This document shows, piece by piece, positions 43,989 to 54,418 of a DNA stretch of 64,000 bases. Under the pieces are notes generated by a model, which saw only the letters and a list, made by a program, of their open reading frames with translations, did not search any database and was not told where the DNA came from. A program made the translations under genes and the position numbers. Each line of letters starts with the position of its first letter. Positions within the stretch are counted from its first letter, which is position 1. Origin of the DNA: Boesenbergia rotunda (lineage: Eukaryota; Streptophyta; Magnoliopsida; Zingiberales; Zingiberaceae); NCBI GenBank assembly GCA_024364735.1, contig JAGFNQ010005396.1, forward strand, positions 46,284 to 110,283, written 5' to 3'.

Positions 43989-46532
43989 TAAGTTAGGAAT
44001 TTGCCAAGTGAGTGATGTTTGGTGCCAAAAGTAAGCAAGAAGAAGTGGTTCGAGTTGGAAGCAATTGGAGTTGAGATTCTTCATTACATTGCAGGTGAAA
44101 ACAAGCTGAAGAAATTTGAATGGAAGGCTGTAAAAGATGGGAAGGCAGCTATCTAACATCCTAATGTCGAATTGAAGTTAAACAAGTTGGAAATTCTGTT
44201 TGGATTAGAAATTGAAGTGAAGAAACTGATTTGAATTCCGGAAATGAATTAATTGGAGCTGCATTTCTTTATGCCAATGTGATGATCAGTCCACTTGAAA
44301 CACTTGAGGAGGGAGTTGATCAGATTTGAAAGCTGAAAAGTTGAAGAACGGAAGCTGAAAACAAGCTGAAGACAACCCAATTTGAAGGCTGTAAAAACTG
44401 CATTTGAAGCTTGAAACAAAACAATTTAGAGGATGAATTGTAGTTGGAAAAATGCAATGAAGTTTAAAGAGAGAGTAAAAGCTGGAAAATCTGAAGCATT
44501 AAGCCATATTCTGAGCTGAGCAAAAACTACAAATCTGGAAACAAACTGTACCGAAGCCAAAGAGAAGTTTAAATGCTGTACAAAAGCTGAGTGAAAGATT
44601 GAGAACTGGCTGAAACTGAACTGAACAACAATTGTTGCTGCAGAATACCACCTTTGAGAGCCTCTGAAATGAGGAAACTGAAAAGGGAGAAGCTGAACTG
44701 AAGCTGAAGCAGTCTGAAATTAAGGAAAGAACAAGCCAAATGAGTGCCAAAGTCTGAAAATGGCACGCAAGTTGCATTAGATTTGTAACTGCCAAGTGCT
44801 CCATCTGGGAGTCACTGAGTGATACAAGCAAAGTGTGAATGCAAGATGAATTGAAAAATGGAAATGAAACTGATTGAAGACTGATAAAAAGGCTGATTGA
44901 AAACTGAAAATTGCTAAAACTGCCAAATTTGAGCTGCAATGCATTGTAATCTGAATTTTGAGAAGCTGGATCAAGATATTAATTGCAAATCAGATCTGAA
45001 GTTGAAGGTGCACATTCAACTTCAGATCTGAGAATTGAAACCGTGGATGCTAGAGGCTGTTGAGGAGAAAGAAGTGGAAAAGTAGTTAAAGCAAGGGGCT
45101 GAAATTCGATGAGCAGAAATTAATTTCGAGTGGAACACTTGAAGTTTCCACTAACATTTGAAGCAAGTACTACTTGATGTTACGTGCTTGAAGAAATCAG
45201 AGAATGGAAATGGATGCCATGGGGCTGAACTCGAAATACACAGTGAGAAACTGATTTAAATTCAGAAATGTTAAAAGCAAGCTTACAAGTTTCAGCTATC
45301 AAGGAAAATTTGTACCAACTTGCAACGAAATTGAGTTTTGAGGCTGGGAATCAAGGCATAAAGATATGAATGTATCACAAGAGTGATGAGTGTATCCTTT
45401 GCTGATCAGAATTGGAGGGAATGTGGCTGCTAGATTGATAGATCAAAACAGAAATTTTTGTAGTGCCATGGTATCAAGTGAAGCAATTGCATTCTCCACT
45501 ACTACTTGATGCTAGGATAAATTGTGTAGCTGCTGGGAGAAATCAGATTTTCGATTCTGATGTGCTCAAATTGAAGATTGAAAGAAAAAAAAATCAGAAA
45601 AGAAGAAAGAAAAGAAAAAGAAACAAAAGGGGTACACAAAGGAGTTTTGGGCCTCATGAATTTAGTGGAATGCTTCTCATCCGAATTATATCTTTGTTCC
45701 ACTACCTGTTTGACTCCACTAGAGGAAGAGTAAGCAGAAATGAAATCAGTAGCTGACCACGAGAAAGAAAAAAAAAAGAACAAATGAAGAATGTGTGCCA
45801 ACTTGTAAAGGAAATGTATCAAGAGTTAGCTACAAAGGTTGTTAAGGGATAATTTTATATTGAGTATCTATTTCACTTGACATCTCATGTTCTTTGATAC
45901 AAACCTGAGCCGAAAAGAAAGAAGAGAAAGAAGAATGAGAAAAGGGAAGCAAAGTTGGCACGAATAGACAAAAATTGGCACAAGAGGTCAAGGCAAGGTT
46001 TTTCATCCAAATAAAAGGGAAATTACTCAAGTTTGACTTCACAACACTTTTGAGATCATTAGAGGACTGATAAGAGGGCAAAGTACATTAGAAACATCTT
46101 TGAGCACTCAAGTTTTCCACTTTACCAATTTTTCTATTTTCTTGTCCATTTCTTATCATTTCTATGTCTTTGATTTGTTTTTATAGTTGTTGATCCTATT
46201 CATGATAAATGGTGGAGAGTAGATAATAAGCAAGCTTATGGTAGTGCAAGAAGCATGTGTGTTTGAGTGAGCTCCACTTCCATCATCAACTTAGAATTTA
46301 AGGAGAGAGCCACCAATAGTTTCCTTGAAAGGCTAGTGATTTAGATTCATCTCAATGACTCATGATAGATGAAAAGGCCAAGTTGTTGATTTAAAGACAA
46401 GACAGTAATCCATAGAGTTTAGATTTATGAGAATTGGCGACCCTAGGTAATTTCTTTTCATTTGCTTCTAATTATGCTTAAGAAAATCTAGGGGATACTT
46501 ATTTACTGTTTTCGCGAGACGCACAAGCTCAA
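43989..46532 (+). other. E9 internal region, non-coding
   Basis: No protein domain on either strand; rich in GAAGCTGAAA, GGAAATGAA and TGAAGCTGAAG-type purine phrases. The last ~400 bases resemble the 3' leader common before gypsy polypurine tracts. The frames at 44499-44974 and 45463-46081 show no recognisable features and are likely chance. Confidence 0.55.
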
Positions 46533-46544
46533 GTGTGGGGGAGT
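46533..46544 (+). other. E9 polypurine tract
   Basis: GTGTGGGGGAGT lies directly before the TGATAAG start of the second arm and after CAAGCTCAA. Presumed primer for plus-strand DNA synthesis. Confidence 0.7.
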
Positions 46545-47847
46545 TGATAAGCACCATTTTATTGATTATTTGAGCTGCTAAAATCCATGTTTGATCTATG
46601 TTTTTATTGCTTAATTGTGATTTTACCCTAGGTTTTAGGATTCCCTATTATTTTGGACTTAATTGCAAAATTGCATATTTTTTGGATTAATTGGCCACTA
46701 ATTTTCTGATATATTTTTGTAGGCAAGAAAGGATCCTGGACCTAGGGCATATTGGGCCAAACTTGAATCGGATATGAACCGGATCGGATTATCATGTTTT
46801 GGATTAATCCGGGCCGTCCGATTCAAGAACGGCTAGATCTGAGCCATCCGGGATGATCTAAAGCCATCCGAGCTGGGGCTAGGGTTGATCAAGCACCCTG
46901 ATCAAGATCTGAAGGTTTCACCACAATCAGAGCTCAATCAACCGTTGGATCCAGCTTGGAGGGCTCTAGAGCGTCCAATCACAGATAGAGTTGATCTGGA
47001 CCATCCGTTGCATATCTGGAGGATCCGAGCTACCACAAGACAGATCCTGACCCCAGATCATCATCATAAAAGTTTGGCTCAAATCAGACCAAGATCAGCC
47101 GTTGGATTGAAGCAAGTAAATCTGGACCGTCCATGCCTAATTACTTAAGGAAATTTTCCTGCGCAGCAAGCTTTGTCGCGTCTTCAGAGTTCTTCGCCGC
47201 AGTCACCTTCTTCATCGAGTTCTTCATCTCGCTTAGAGTTTTTTTCAATCGGTTGGCGCGACCACTCGATCTTCTTGCAGAACTCATGTGCTAGATCATT
47301 GGGGAGGCAATCGGACTTGTTTCCGGATCAAATCTGCCCAAGAACAGAGTTGTGAGAGGTTTCTACAGCTTTGTCCATTTAACACTCTTCAGATCGGCTG
47401 CGCTCTACCACCTTCCATCTAAGCTATCCAGAGGGGTTCCCTGAGTAGCTTCTTGGATAGTCATCCATCCACCCACGCACGCAGACACAGCTGCAATGAA
47501 GAAATCGCAATGAAATTTCAGAAATGGGCAGTTTGAGCTGTATTCAATCGCTGATGAGTTTTTCCCCATGATTTGTTGAGCTTGCGGGTCCGAGGCTCTC
47601 CTTTGCTTGACAACCAAAGAGTATCTGAGCTCTGGAAGGAATCGAGGAGTAGATTTCTTTAGTTCAATTTCTGTTTTGGCTATAGTTTTCAGTTGGTCGA
47701 ATTCTGTTCTGTTTTTACAGTTTTTACCAGCAACTTAGTTTGTAATTTCTGAGTTGTTTAGTTTAATTATGATTCTAATCTTCAATGTTAGTAAGTTAGG
47801 AATTTGTTTAGTGATAGATTTAGTTAAATTTCAGTTGAATCAAAGCT
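46545..47847 (+). repeat. E9 second arm (3' LTR part)
   Basis: 1303 bases; the only length difference from the left arm is an extra TTC near 47451. It ends at the N. Confidence 0.75.
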
Positions 47848-47848
47848 N
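47848..47848. other. Ambiguous base (N) at a repeat junction
   Basis: The only N in the window. Sequence before it matches the left arm; sequence after it matches an earlier part of the arm again (compare 47880-48380 with about 43280-43780). This is a likely assembly join. Confidence 0.95.
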
Positions 47849-49593
47849 GATTGAGCAAATCAATCACAGCCGTCCATTGGTTAATACTTAAGAAAATTTT
47901 CCTGCGCAGCAAGCTTTGTCGCGTCTCCAGAGTTTTTCGCCGCAGTCATCTTCTTCATCGAGTTCTTCATCTCGCTTAGAGTTTTCTTCAATCGGTTGGC
48001 GCGACCACTCGTTTCTTTACTGAGTTCGTGTGCTAGATCATTGGGGGAGTTCATCAGATTTGTTTCCGGATCGAAATTGCCCAAGAACAGAGTTTGTGAG
48101 AGGTTTCTACAGCTCTGTCAGTTTGGTACCGTCGGATCAGCTGTGCTTCAACACCTTCCACCCGAGCTATCCAGAGGAGTTCCCTGAGTAGCTTGGACCA
48201 TCATCCACCCGTCCACGCACGCAGACACAGCTGCAAGGAAGAAATCGTTTAGAAAATTCAGAAATGGGGCAGTTTGAGCTGTTTTCAATCGCTGATGAGT
48301 TTTTTCCCATGATTTGCTGAGTTTGCGGGTCCGATTCTCTCCCTTGCTTGACAACCAAGGAGTACCCGAGCTTTGGAAGGAATCGAGGAGTAGATTTATT
48401 GTTTTAATCTCTGTTTTAGCTGTAGTTTTTGGTGTTCTGTCATTTACTGCATTGTCTATTCTGAAAATCCATTGTAGTTACTGAGTTTTTCGAACTTTAA
48501 GCTCTTAGCTGTAAGTTAGTTTCAATTTTGCAAGTAGAGTAATCGAGACACTTGTTTAAGTGACAATTAGATTCAAAGTTCTATTAGTTTTTGTCAATTT
48601 CCTGCGTGCCAATCAATTGGTTGCGTGCCAAGTTTAATTCCAATTTGTTTTCTTGCCTCTGATTTCTGAATTTGTTTCGAATTTCAGAGTTCCTAGCTGT
48701 TAATTCCTACTCTATGCTTGATAGATAGTTTGTTTGGTTTAGAATAGCATTTGTTTAAAGTTTTGAGCATCAATTTCATTGTGGTGTGCCATCTAAAATC
48801 CCAAAAGCCAAAGCTGTTTTCTATTCATCATTTCTGAAAATTCGGTTTCTATAGCTTTGATTTCAGTTTTAATTCTTTAGCTTAGTTTTGCTTAGTTCTT
48901 CCATACTACTCTTGATTTCCAAGTGAAACACTTAGTTTAAACCCTTGGGCCGAAAATTCGCTTGTTCCTTCATTTGGAGCTAGTTTTGGCACAAAAGCTC
49001 TCCCTTGCGTGCCACTTGCCTTAGCCATTCTTGCATCCGGATTTAGCTAGATTTAGTGGCATGTGAGTGTGTTTGAATCAATAAGCTTGTACTTACTCAA
49101 ATCTGAATTTTGTTGGCAGTGGTTGGGATCCAAAAACACTTTGGTTAGTTTAGTTGCAATTGCTTGGTTGATTTCCATTTTTGCATGCTTTCAATTGTGT
49201 TAAACCTGTTTATTTCCGAAAACTTCCACCACTGCTTTTACCTCATTTCTCATCATTTCCTTTGTTTTGTAGAAATCAGAAATTAGTTCCCAAGAAATTC
49301 TTGTAAGTGCTTGAGCAAGTTTCCATTAATTAAGCCTTTAGTGCCATCTCTTGTTTAGCTCCATTGCTCACTTTCTTTCATTTCATTTCAATTTTTATTT
49401 TCAATTAAAAATCAAAACCTCATTACTTAATTGAAACCCCAAAAACGACACATAGCTACAAGTTAGAATCAAGCACGACAACTATCCCCGAGAAAAATAC
49501 GACCTGTGGCCCCTTTGCTACATCCTTACATATTTTGCTTGTAAAAGGGTTTCCAGCTTTCACTTTATAAATTCTAAATTTGAGACCCACATT
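47849..49593 (+). repeat. Diverged third copy of E9 LTR, with extended 3' part
   Basis: 47880-48400 is a clear but diverged copy of the arm interior (CCTGCGCAGCAAGCTTTGTC; GCGACCACTCG). The remainder to about 49593 continues without a counterpart in the arms and ends near CACATTCGTGACA. It may be the true right half of a ~3 kb LTR. No genes. Confidence 0.5.
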
Positions 49594-49965
49594 CGTGACA
49601 GTCAATTTGGGTCTGTCACTCGCCCTTGAAGTCCTCTTCCTCTGGCTATCGTCCCTCGGATGTGCACACAAGCCTTCCCTTGGCTTGCCTCCATGCCACC
49701 CTTCACGTGTGCCCTTTGAAGTCCACTTCCCGGCTTGCGCTTGGAGCTTTCCTCCCTCGGCTCTCGTCCCTCGGATAGGTTCACCAAGTGTGATTCTCCA
49801 AGTCCTGCAAACTCAATCACACAAATCAAATACAACATAACACTCTAACTTTAAACCTATTCGCCCACACAACAAAATCATGATCTTCCAATCATTTAAA
49901 GGGTCGATTGCCTCAACAATTCTAACTTACACTCTCCCTTGTTCCCTTCCATCTCACAGACTCAG
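49594..49965. other. Non-coding stretch
   Basis: A few short GC-rich direct repeats (CTCTGGCTATCGTCCCTCGG / CTCGGCTCTCGTCCCTCGG). No gene seen. Confidence 0.4.
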
Positions 49966-50126
49966 GTACTAACTTGAGCGTTGGAGTGGGCTCCGTCGGA
50001 TAACCTCGGGCGTCCTCCCACTAACGCTCGTGTTATTCTCGCAGGGTGGGAGCTCTTCCTCTCTCGTCATCATCCTCGTGGGTTGAACCCTGGTGACTGG
50101 CCGTCGACGACGATTCCTTCTGGAAC
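49966..50126 (+). repeat. 3' end of a Tat-type LTR related to E6
   Basis: ACTTGAGCGTTGGAGTGGGC through GGTGACTGGCCGTCGACGA to CTTCTGGAACA parallels the reverse complement of the first ~170 bases of the E6 LTRs (to CCTTCCGGAACA). + orientation, opposite to E6. No body attached. Confidence 0.6.
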
Positions 50127-50630
50127 AAAGGTTATTTACTAATTTTCATTTGTTAGAGCAATTCCCTTCACAAATTAGACCTCTTTAGGTCTGATTTGTT
50201 TTGAAGGATTTAAAGGGAATCGAATTCTAATTCCTTATCATTTTCTAGCTAAAAATGTGTTCTAAACGGTGGAATTGAATTCTAATTTTTGAAGGAATTC
50301 AATTCCACCCTTTTCCAAACAGGGTGTTACAAATAAGTTTTAGGAGTATCACTCACGAAACAACGAGATAACTTTTGTCCGCTAGCTAAACTTCCTAGAG
50401 GGAGAACGAGAAGTAGTCTATTAGAGAGTGAGCCATACCTGAAGATGAAATGGAGAAGACCAAGTCTTTGAGATCACATCATGAAGAAGACGTTTTGGGA
50501 TTACACCAATGGAGGAAGGTTTTTGGATCGCACCGACAAAGACGAAGGCTTTATGGGTTTTGGCTATCGAGTAATGAAAATAGATTTTCGCACTTGTGTC
50601 CCAATTTCTAATGTGATAATTTAGCCAGAA
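50127..50630. other. Non-coding, with a small palindromic AT-rich segment
   Basis: 50150-50335 has GAATTCAATTCC/GGAATTGAATTC-type inverted pieces and ends CAAACAGGGTGTTAC, like a degenerate MITE. 50340-50620 may be the transcribed part of the CACTA element that ends at 51017. No recognisable protein. Confidence 0.3.
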
Positions 50631-51017
50631 AAAAACAACGTTTTAATTTTCATTTACAACGGTTTTAAATCGTTGTCCTATTATCAAAACGACAACAATT
50701 TTATGCACTGTTGTTTCAATGGTTGTGAAATTTTTCTCATTGACAATGATTTATTTAATAGTTATCCCAACTGTTGTTAAGATAAAAAAGTCTCCAAAAG
50801 ATAACAATTGGGAAATCGTTGTGAAATGTATTGTTATTTTAAGAAATTGTTGTGTTAGCGATAACGGATAGTATAAAACCATTGTCTTTGGTGTTATGTG
50901 TTTATTAATAAATAACGATTTTGTCAAAAACCATTATCTTTTGCAAAATTAACAACGGTTTAGCCAAAACCCATTGTCTTTATGGTGTTGTTAAAGATCA
51001 TTTTTCTTGTAGTGTTT
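50631..51017. mobile_element. CACTA (En/Spm) transposon end with subterminal repeats
   Basis: Ends TTTTTCTTGTAGTG at 51017, the standard right terminus (inverted CACTACAAGAAA). The ~370 bases before it carry many ACAACGGTTT/AAACCGTTGTC-like motifs in both orientations. The partner end was not found; the similar array at 40060-40480 could belong to the same or a related element. Transposase not seen. Confidence 0.6.
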
Positions 51018-51191
51018 ATAACACATAGATCATCTTCTTTCTTCTCGATTTAGAACAGGTTTTATTGTCACTGCCCCATACTGAATTTTGCTCCTACTGC
51101 ACTCTTAGTTACTATTCACCACATGCCCTTCTTTTTGTGAAACTTTGTCGCTTACTTTCTTCCTTTAATGAAAGCTTAACAAAGCACCTGT

Positions 51192-52446
51192 TGTTGGTGC
51201 AGTAAGCACCTAAGTCAAACCTGGGTTTTGATAATGGCAAAGGGTTCAGAAGTTAAGGTGTTAATGTGATCTAACAAGGTATACTAAGTGTGCAGGAAAA
51301 GTCCTAGGTACTCTAGGCAAGAAGTCTTAGGAAAGGGTTGGGCAAGAAGTCCTAGCAAAATGCTGGGCAAGAAGTCCTGGTCAAGGACTGGGCAAGAAGA
51401 CCTGACTGGAAGTTGGGCAAGAAGTCCTGGTCGAGGACTAGGCAAGAAGTCCTGGCGAAGGGCTGGGCACCGAAGACCTGATCGGAAGTTGGGCACGAAG
51501 ACCTGGTCAGGTGGATTGGGCAAAAGTTCAACCGAAGGAGCCGGTTGGCAAAAGATAAACTCTCCTGAGAGGAGTAGGTGAGGACGCGTTCCCTGTGCGA
51601 GGGAACAGTAGGTGTCGGTTCGACCTAGGGTTCCATTTGAGAGACCCAAAGTCAGAACCAAGACAGCTTAGGCTGTAAATAATGGCTAACACATTGGCTT
51701 CTTGTGTTTTGGAACTAACCTTGGTTGCAGGAAACGAAGGAATGTGTTTTTGCAGCTTAGGCGCCTCAAAGGAGTGAGGCGCCTCACTGGGGTTAGGCGC
51801 CCGAATGGATACGGGCGCCCCAGTGAAGGCTAAACCAAGCGAGCGAAGCAAAACTGCCACGAAGCCTCTGGACATACTCAGCTCAGGCACCCAGGACCAT
51901 ACGGGCGGCCCCATCAGCTCAGGCGCCCCTGTGAAGATGGATAAGCGCTAACCGAGCCTGCGGATAAGAGATCGCGCAGGAAAGGCCACGTGTAGGCGCC
52001 CCCATCGACATAGGCGCCCCCATGGGTGCTATAAAAGGGGTTCACCCCCAAGGCTTCGAACAACACTGCTCTCAACACTCCAAGCACTTTCGTTCAAGCG
52101 CGACGCTCCAACAAACTCCGACTTCGAGATTCCAGCGCCGATGATGACCCTCTGCTCCGAAATTCGATCCACCTCGGGTGTCGATAACGAAAAGTGTTGC
52201 AAGTTTAATTTTCAGTTCTATTTCTGTACTCAATTTGTAGAACTCTTTTTACGACTATAGAATTGCCCAAAGTAAATGGTCAAGGACCGTGGGCCTTAGA
52301 GTAGGAGCCGACCGCGACTCCGAACCAAGTAAAACCAACTTGTGTTCGCGTTTGTTCTGTTATTTTCCGCTGCATATATTCTCTAGCTTTTCGAAAAATT
52401 TTGATATCGATATTCACCCCCCTCTATCGATTTCTCCGATCCAACA
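51192..52446 (+). repeat. E5 5' LTR
   Basis: TGTTGGTGCAGTAAGCACC to GATCCAACA; 1255 bases. 51310-51520 has repeated GGGCAAGAAG(T)CCTGG units and 51770-52025 several GGCGCC palindromes. Differs from the 3' LTR by scattered changes and an extra GGGCGGCCCC-containing segment near 51900. Confidence 0.93.
52030..52037 (+). promoter_or_regulatory. TATA box of E5 5' LTR
   Basis: TATAAAAG after GGCGCCCCCATGGGTGC; same position in the 3' LTR (60920-60927). Presumed start region of the genomic RNA. Confidence 0.65.
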
Positions 52447-52448
52447 AG

Positions 52449-52460
52449 TGGTATCAGAGC
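52449..52460 (+). other. E5 primer-binding site
   Basis: TGGTATCAGAGC two bases after the LTR, identical to E2. Confidence 0.93.
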
Positions 52461-52671
52461 GGGTGGCTCAAATTTAGTGCAACCACCAATTTGAGAGTTT
52501 TTTTTGGATTTACGAAATTATTTTAATCTTTTTTTCGAATTTTTCTCGTTAATCGAGGTTGGTGCAACACCACTCGATCATTTTCATTTCTATTAATTTT
52601 CTTCCGCACTACTAATCCAAGACTAAGTCTTGGAACAAGTTTTCTCTGTTTTTCTTTTTCAGAAAATATTA

Positions 52672-54303
52672 ATGGCCATGCAAGAAGGATTTAGCACAGC
52701 CAAACCACTGCTTTTCAGTGGAGAAGATTTCTCCTACTGGAAAAGCAGGATGGATGTCCGCCTGAAAACTCAGGTGGGCATGTGGATAATTATCCAATCT
52801 GGCTTGGAGATTCCCAAGAACGCAGAAGGAGTGGAACAACACTATTCTGAATGGGATGCCTCATTGAAAAAGAAGATCGAGGCTGATGCAAAGGCAACTC
52901 AGACGTTGCAATGCGGATTGACCATGGAAGAGCTGAATCGGGTGGGTCCTTTCAACAGTGCCAAAGAACTTTGGAGCAAGCTGATTGAGCTGCACGAAGG
53001 CACCTCCGACACCAGGGTCAGCAAAAGAGATCTGTTACTGAATAGACTCTACACTATCAAAATGAATGAAGGAGAATCAGCAGCACAGCTCCACGCTAGA
53101 AACCAGAAGCTGATGAACGGGTTGCATACAATAGGTCACAAGGTAGAGAACCGTGACCTAATCAGGTATACCCTAAACGCGTTCCCTAGGAACACACTGT
53201 GGACATCTATGGTAGATGCTTACAAGGTGTCCAGGGATCTTTCAAAAATTAAATTAGATGAATTTTTCTCAGAATTAGAATTGCATGAACAGACTAACTC
53301 CACCTTGGTCGAGAAAAGTATTACGTTTATTGCAGGTAAATCTCAAGGAAAAGTCCTCAAGAAGAAACCTCAACCAGCACCCGAGTCTGACTCAGACACA
53401 GACTCAGAAGACAGTGAAGGGGATCGGCCCAAGTTGGTTCGGCTAGCTCGAGACTACTACAAGGAGCTGAAGCACCAGACAAACAGAAAGAAAGCAAGCC
53501 GAAGAAAGGAAGATCCAGCTGAACCTTCAACTTCGAAAGGCAAAACAAATGTCACCTGCTACGAATGGAACAAGAAGGGGCATTACAAATTAGAGTACCC
53601 CAATCTGAAGGAGGCAAAGAAGACACGAAGGAAGAAAGCTCTTCAAGCCATGTGGGATGAATCTTCCTCCGAAGAAGAAGAAGAGGCCCCGCAATCAAAT
53701 CTTCTCTCCTTAACTGCTTCGGAAGACATCGACACTGGGTCGGAATCGGAGACAGACGACGGAAGGCTCACAATCTCGGAAAACGACCAAATAACGGTAA
53801 GAGGCTATTCAGAATATGAACTTTCGAAGTTAATTTCATATTTATCTCGTAACTTGGAGAAAGCCAAAATCCGGGTCGAGTCCCTCCGACAGGAAGTAAA
53901 ACTGCTAAAAGAGGAAGCCGACTCGAGATCCTTGACCGAGAAGGTTCAAGAAGGAAACTCTACTCAAGTTGAAAAGCTTGAGAAAGAGAATTCCTCCTTG
54001 AAAACTCAAGTCAAGGAGCTCAGAGTGACTTTAGAACATTTCACTTCGGATTCCAAGGGTCTTGATATGATCCTTGGAAAATAGAAGTTCGTTCTTAACC
54101 GATCTGGATTAGGGTATCAAACCAAGTCTAGACAACGGACTTATTATGCTGTATTGAACCAGCCTAGAGCCAAAGTTCAAGCATGGGTCCCCAAGGTTTG
54201 CTTGAACAACCAAGCTGGACCAAACTAGTATTGGATCCCCAAGGACAAGATTCACATCTTACCTAACCATTATTGAGGCTTTAGTCCGGGGGAGCCAATA
54301 TAA
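52672..54303 (+). pseudogene. E5 gag, nearly open, zinc knuckle damaged
   Basis: ATG 52672 (MAMQEGFSTAKPLLFSGED) is chosen because E2 and E3 start at the same point; an in-frame ATG lies 42 bases upstream. Open for 470 codons to the TAG at 54082. Homology then continues in frame through further stops (near 54226 and 54275) to about 54303. Matrix-like N-half (residues 1-230), acidic Asp/Ser/Glu linkers, knuckle near residue 296, coiled coil near 390-460. The knuckle reads CYEWNKKGHYKLEY: the second and fourth metal ligands are Trp and Tyr instead of Cys, so zinc binding should be lost. The best-preserved Sirevirus gag here, yet probably inactive for RNA binding. Confidence 0.9.
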
Positions 54304-54418
54304 AAATAATTTTTATAATTAGATAAGTTTTTTTTGCAAATTTTCTTTATTGCATGCTTGCTTGTTTATTTCTTTCAACAATTCATCATGTTTAGATCTA
54401 GGACTGGTTAGACTAAGT

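Larger units (their letters stand above)
42689..49593 (+). mobile_element. E9: coding-poor LTR retrotransposon (LARD-like)
   Basis: Two near-identical 1.3 kb arms in direct orientation start with TGATAAGCACCATTTTATTG, and the second is preceded by a polypurine tract GTGTGGGGGAG. That arrangement (tract directly before TGATAAG) is usual for some Ty3/gypsy 3' LTRs. Between the arms there is no gag or pol. After the second arm there is a single N and then a third, more diverged copy of the arm's interior that continues to about 49593. The right end and true LTR length are uncertain, and part may be mis-assembled. Confidence 0.6.

Noticed and set aside
44499..46081. Minus-strand frames rich in Phe/Ser/Leu
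   Set aside because: Complement of GAAGCTGAA-type purine-rich sequence; no homology pattern recognised.
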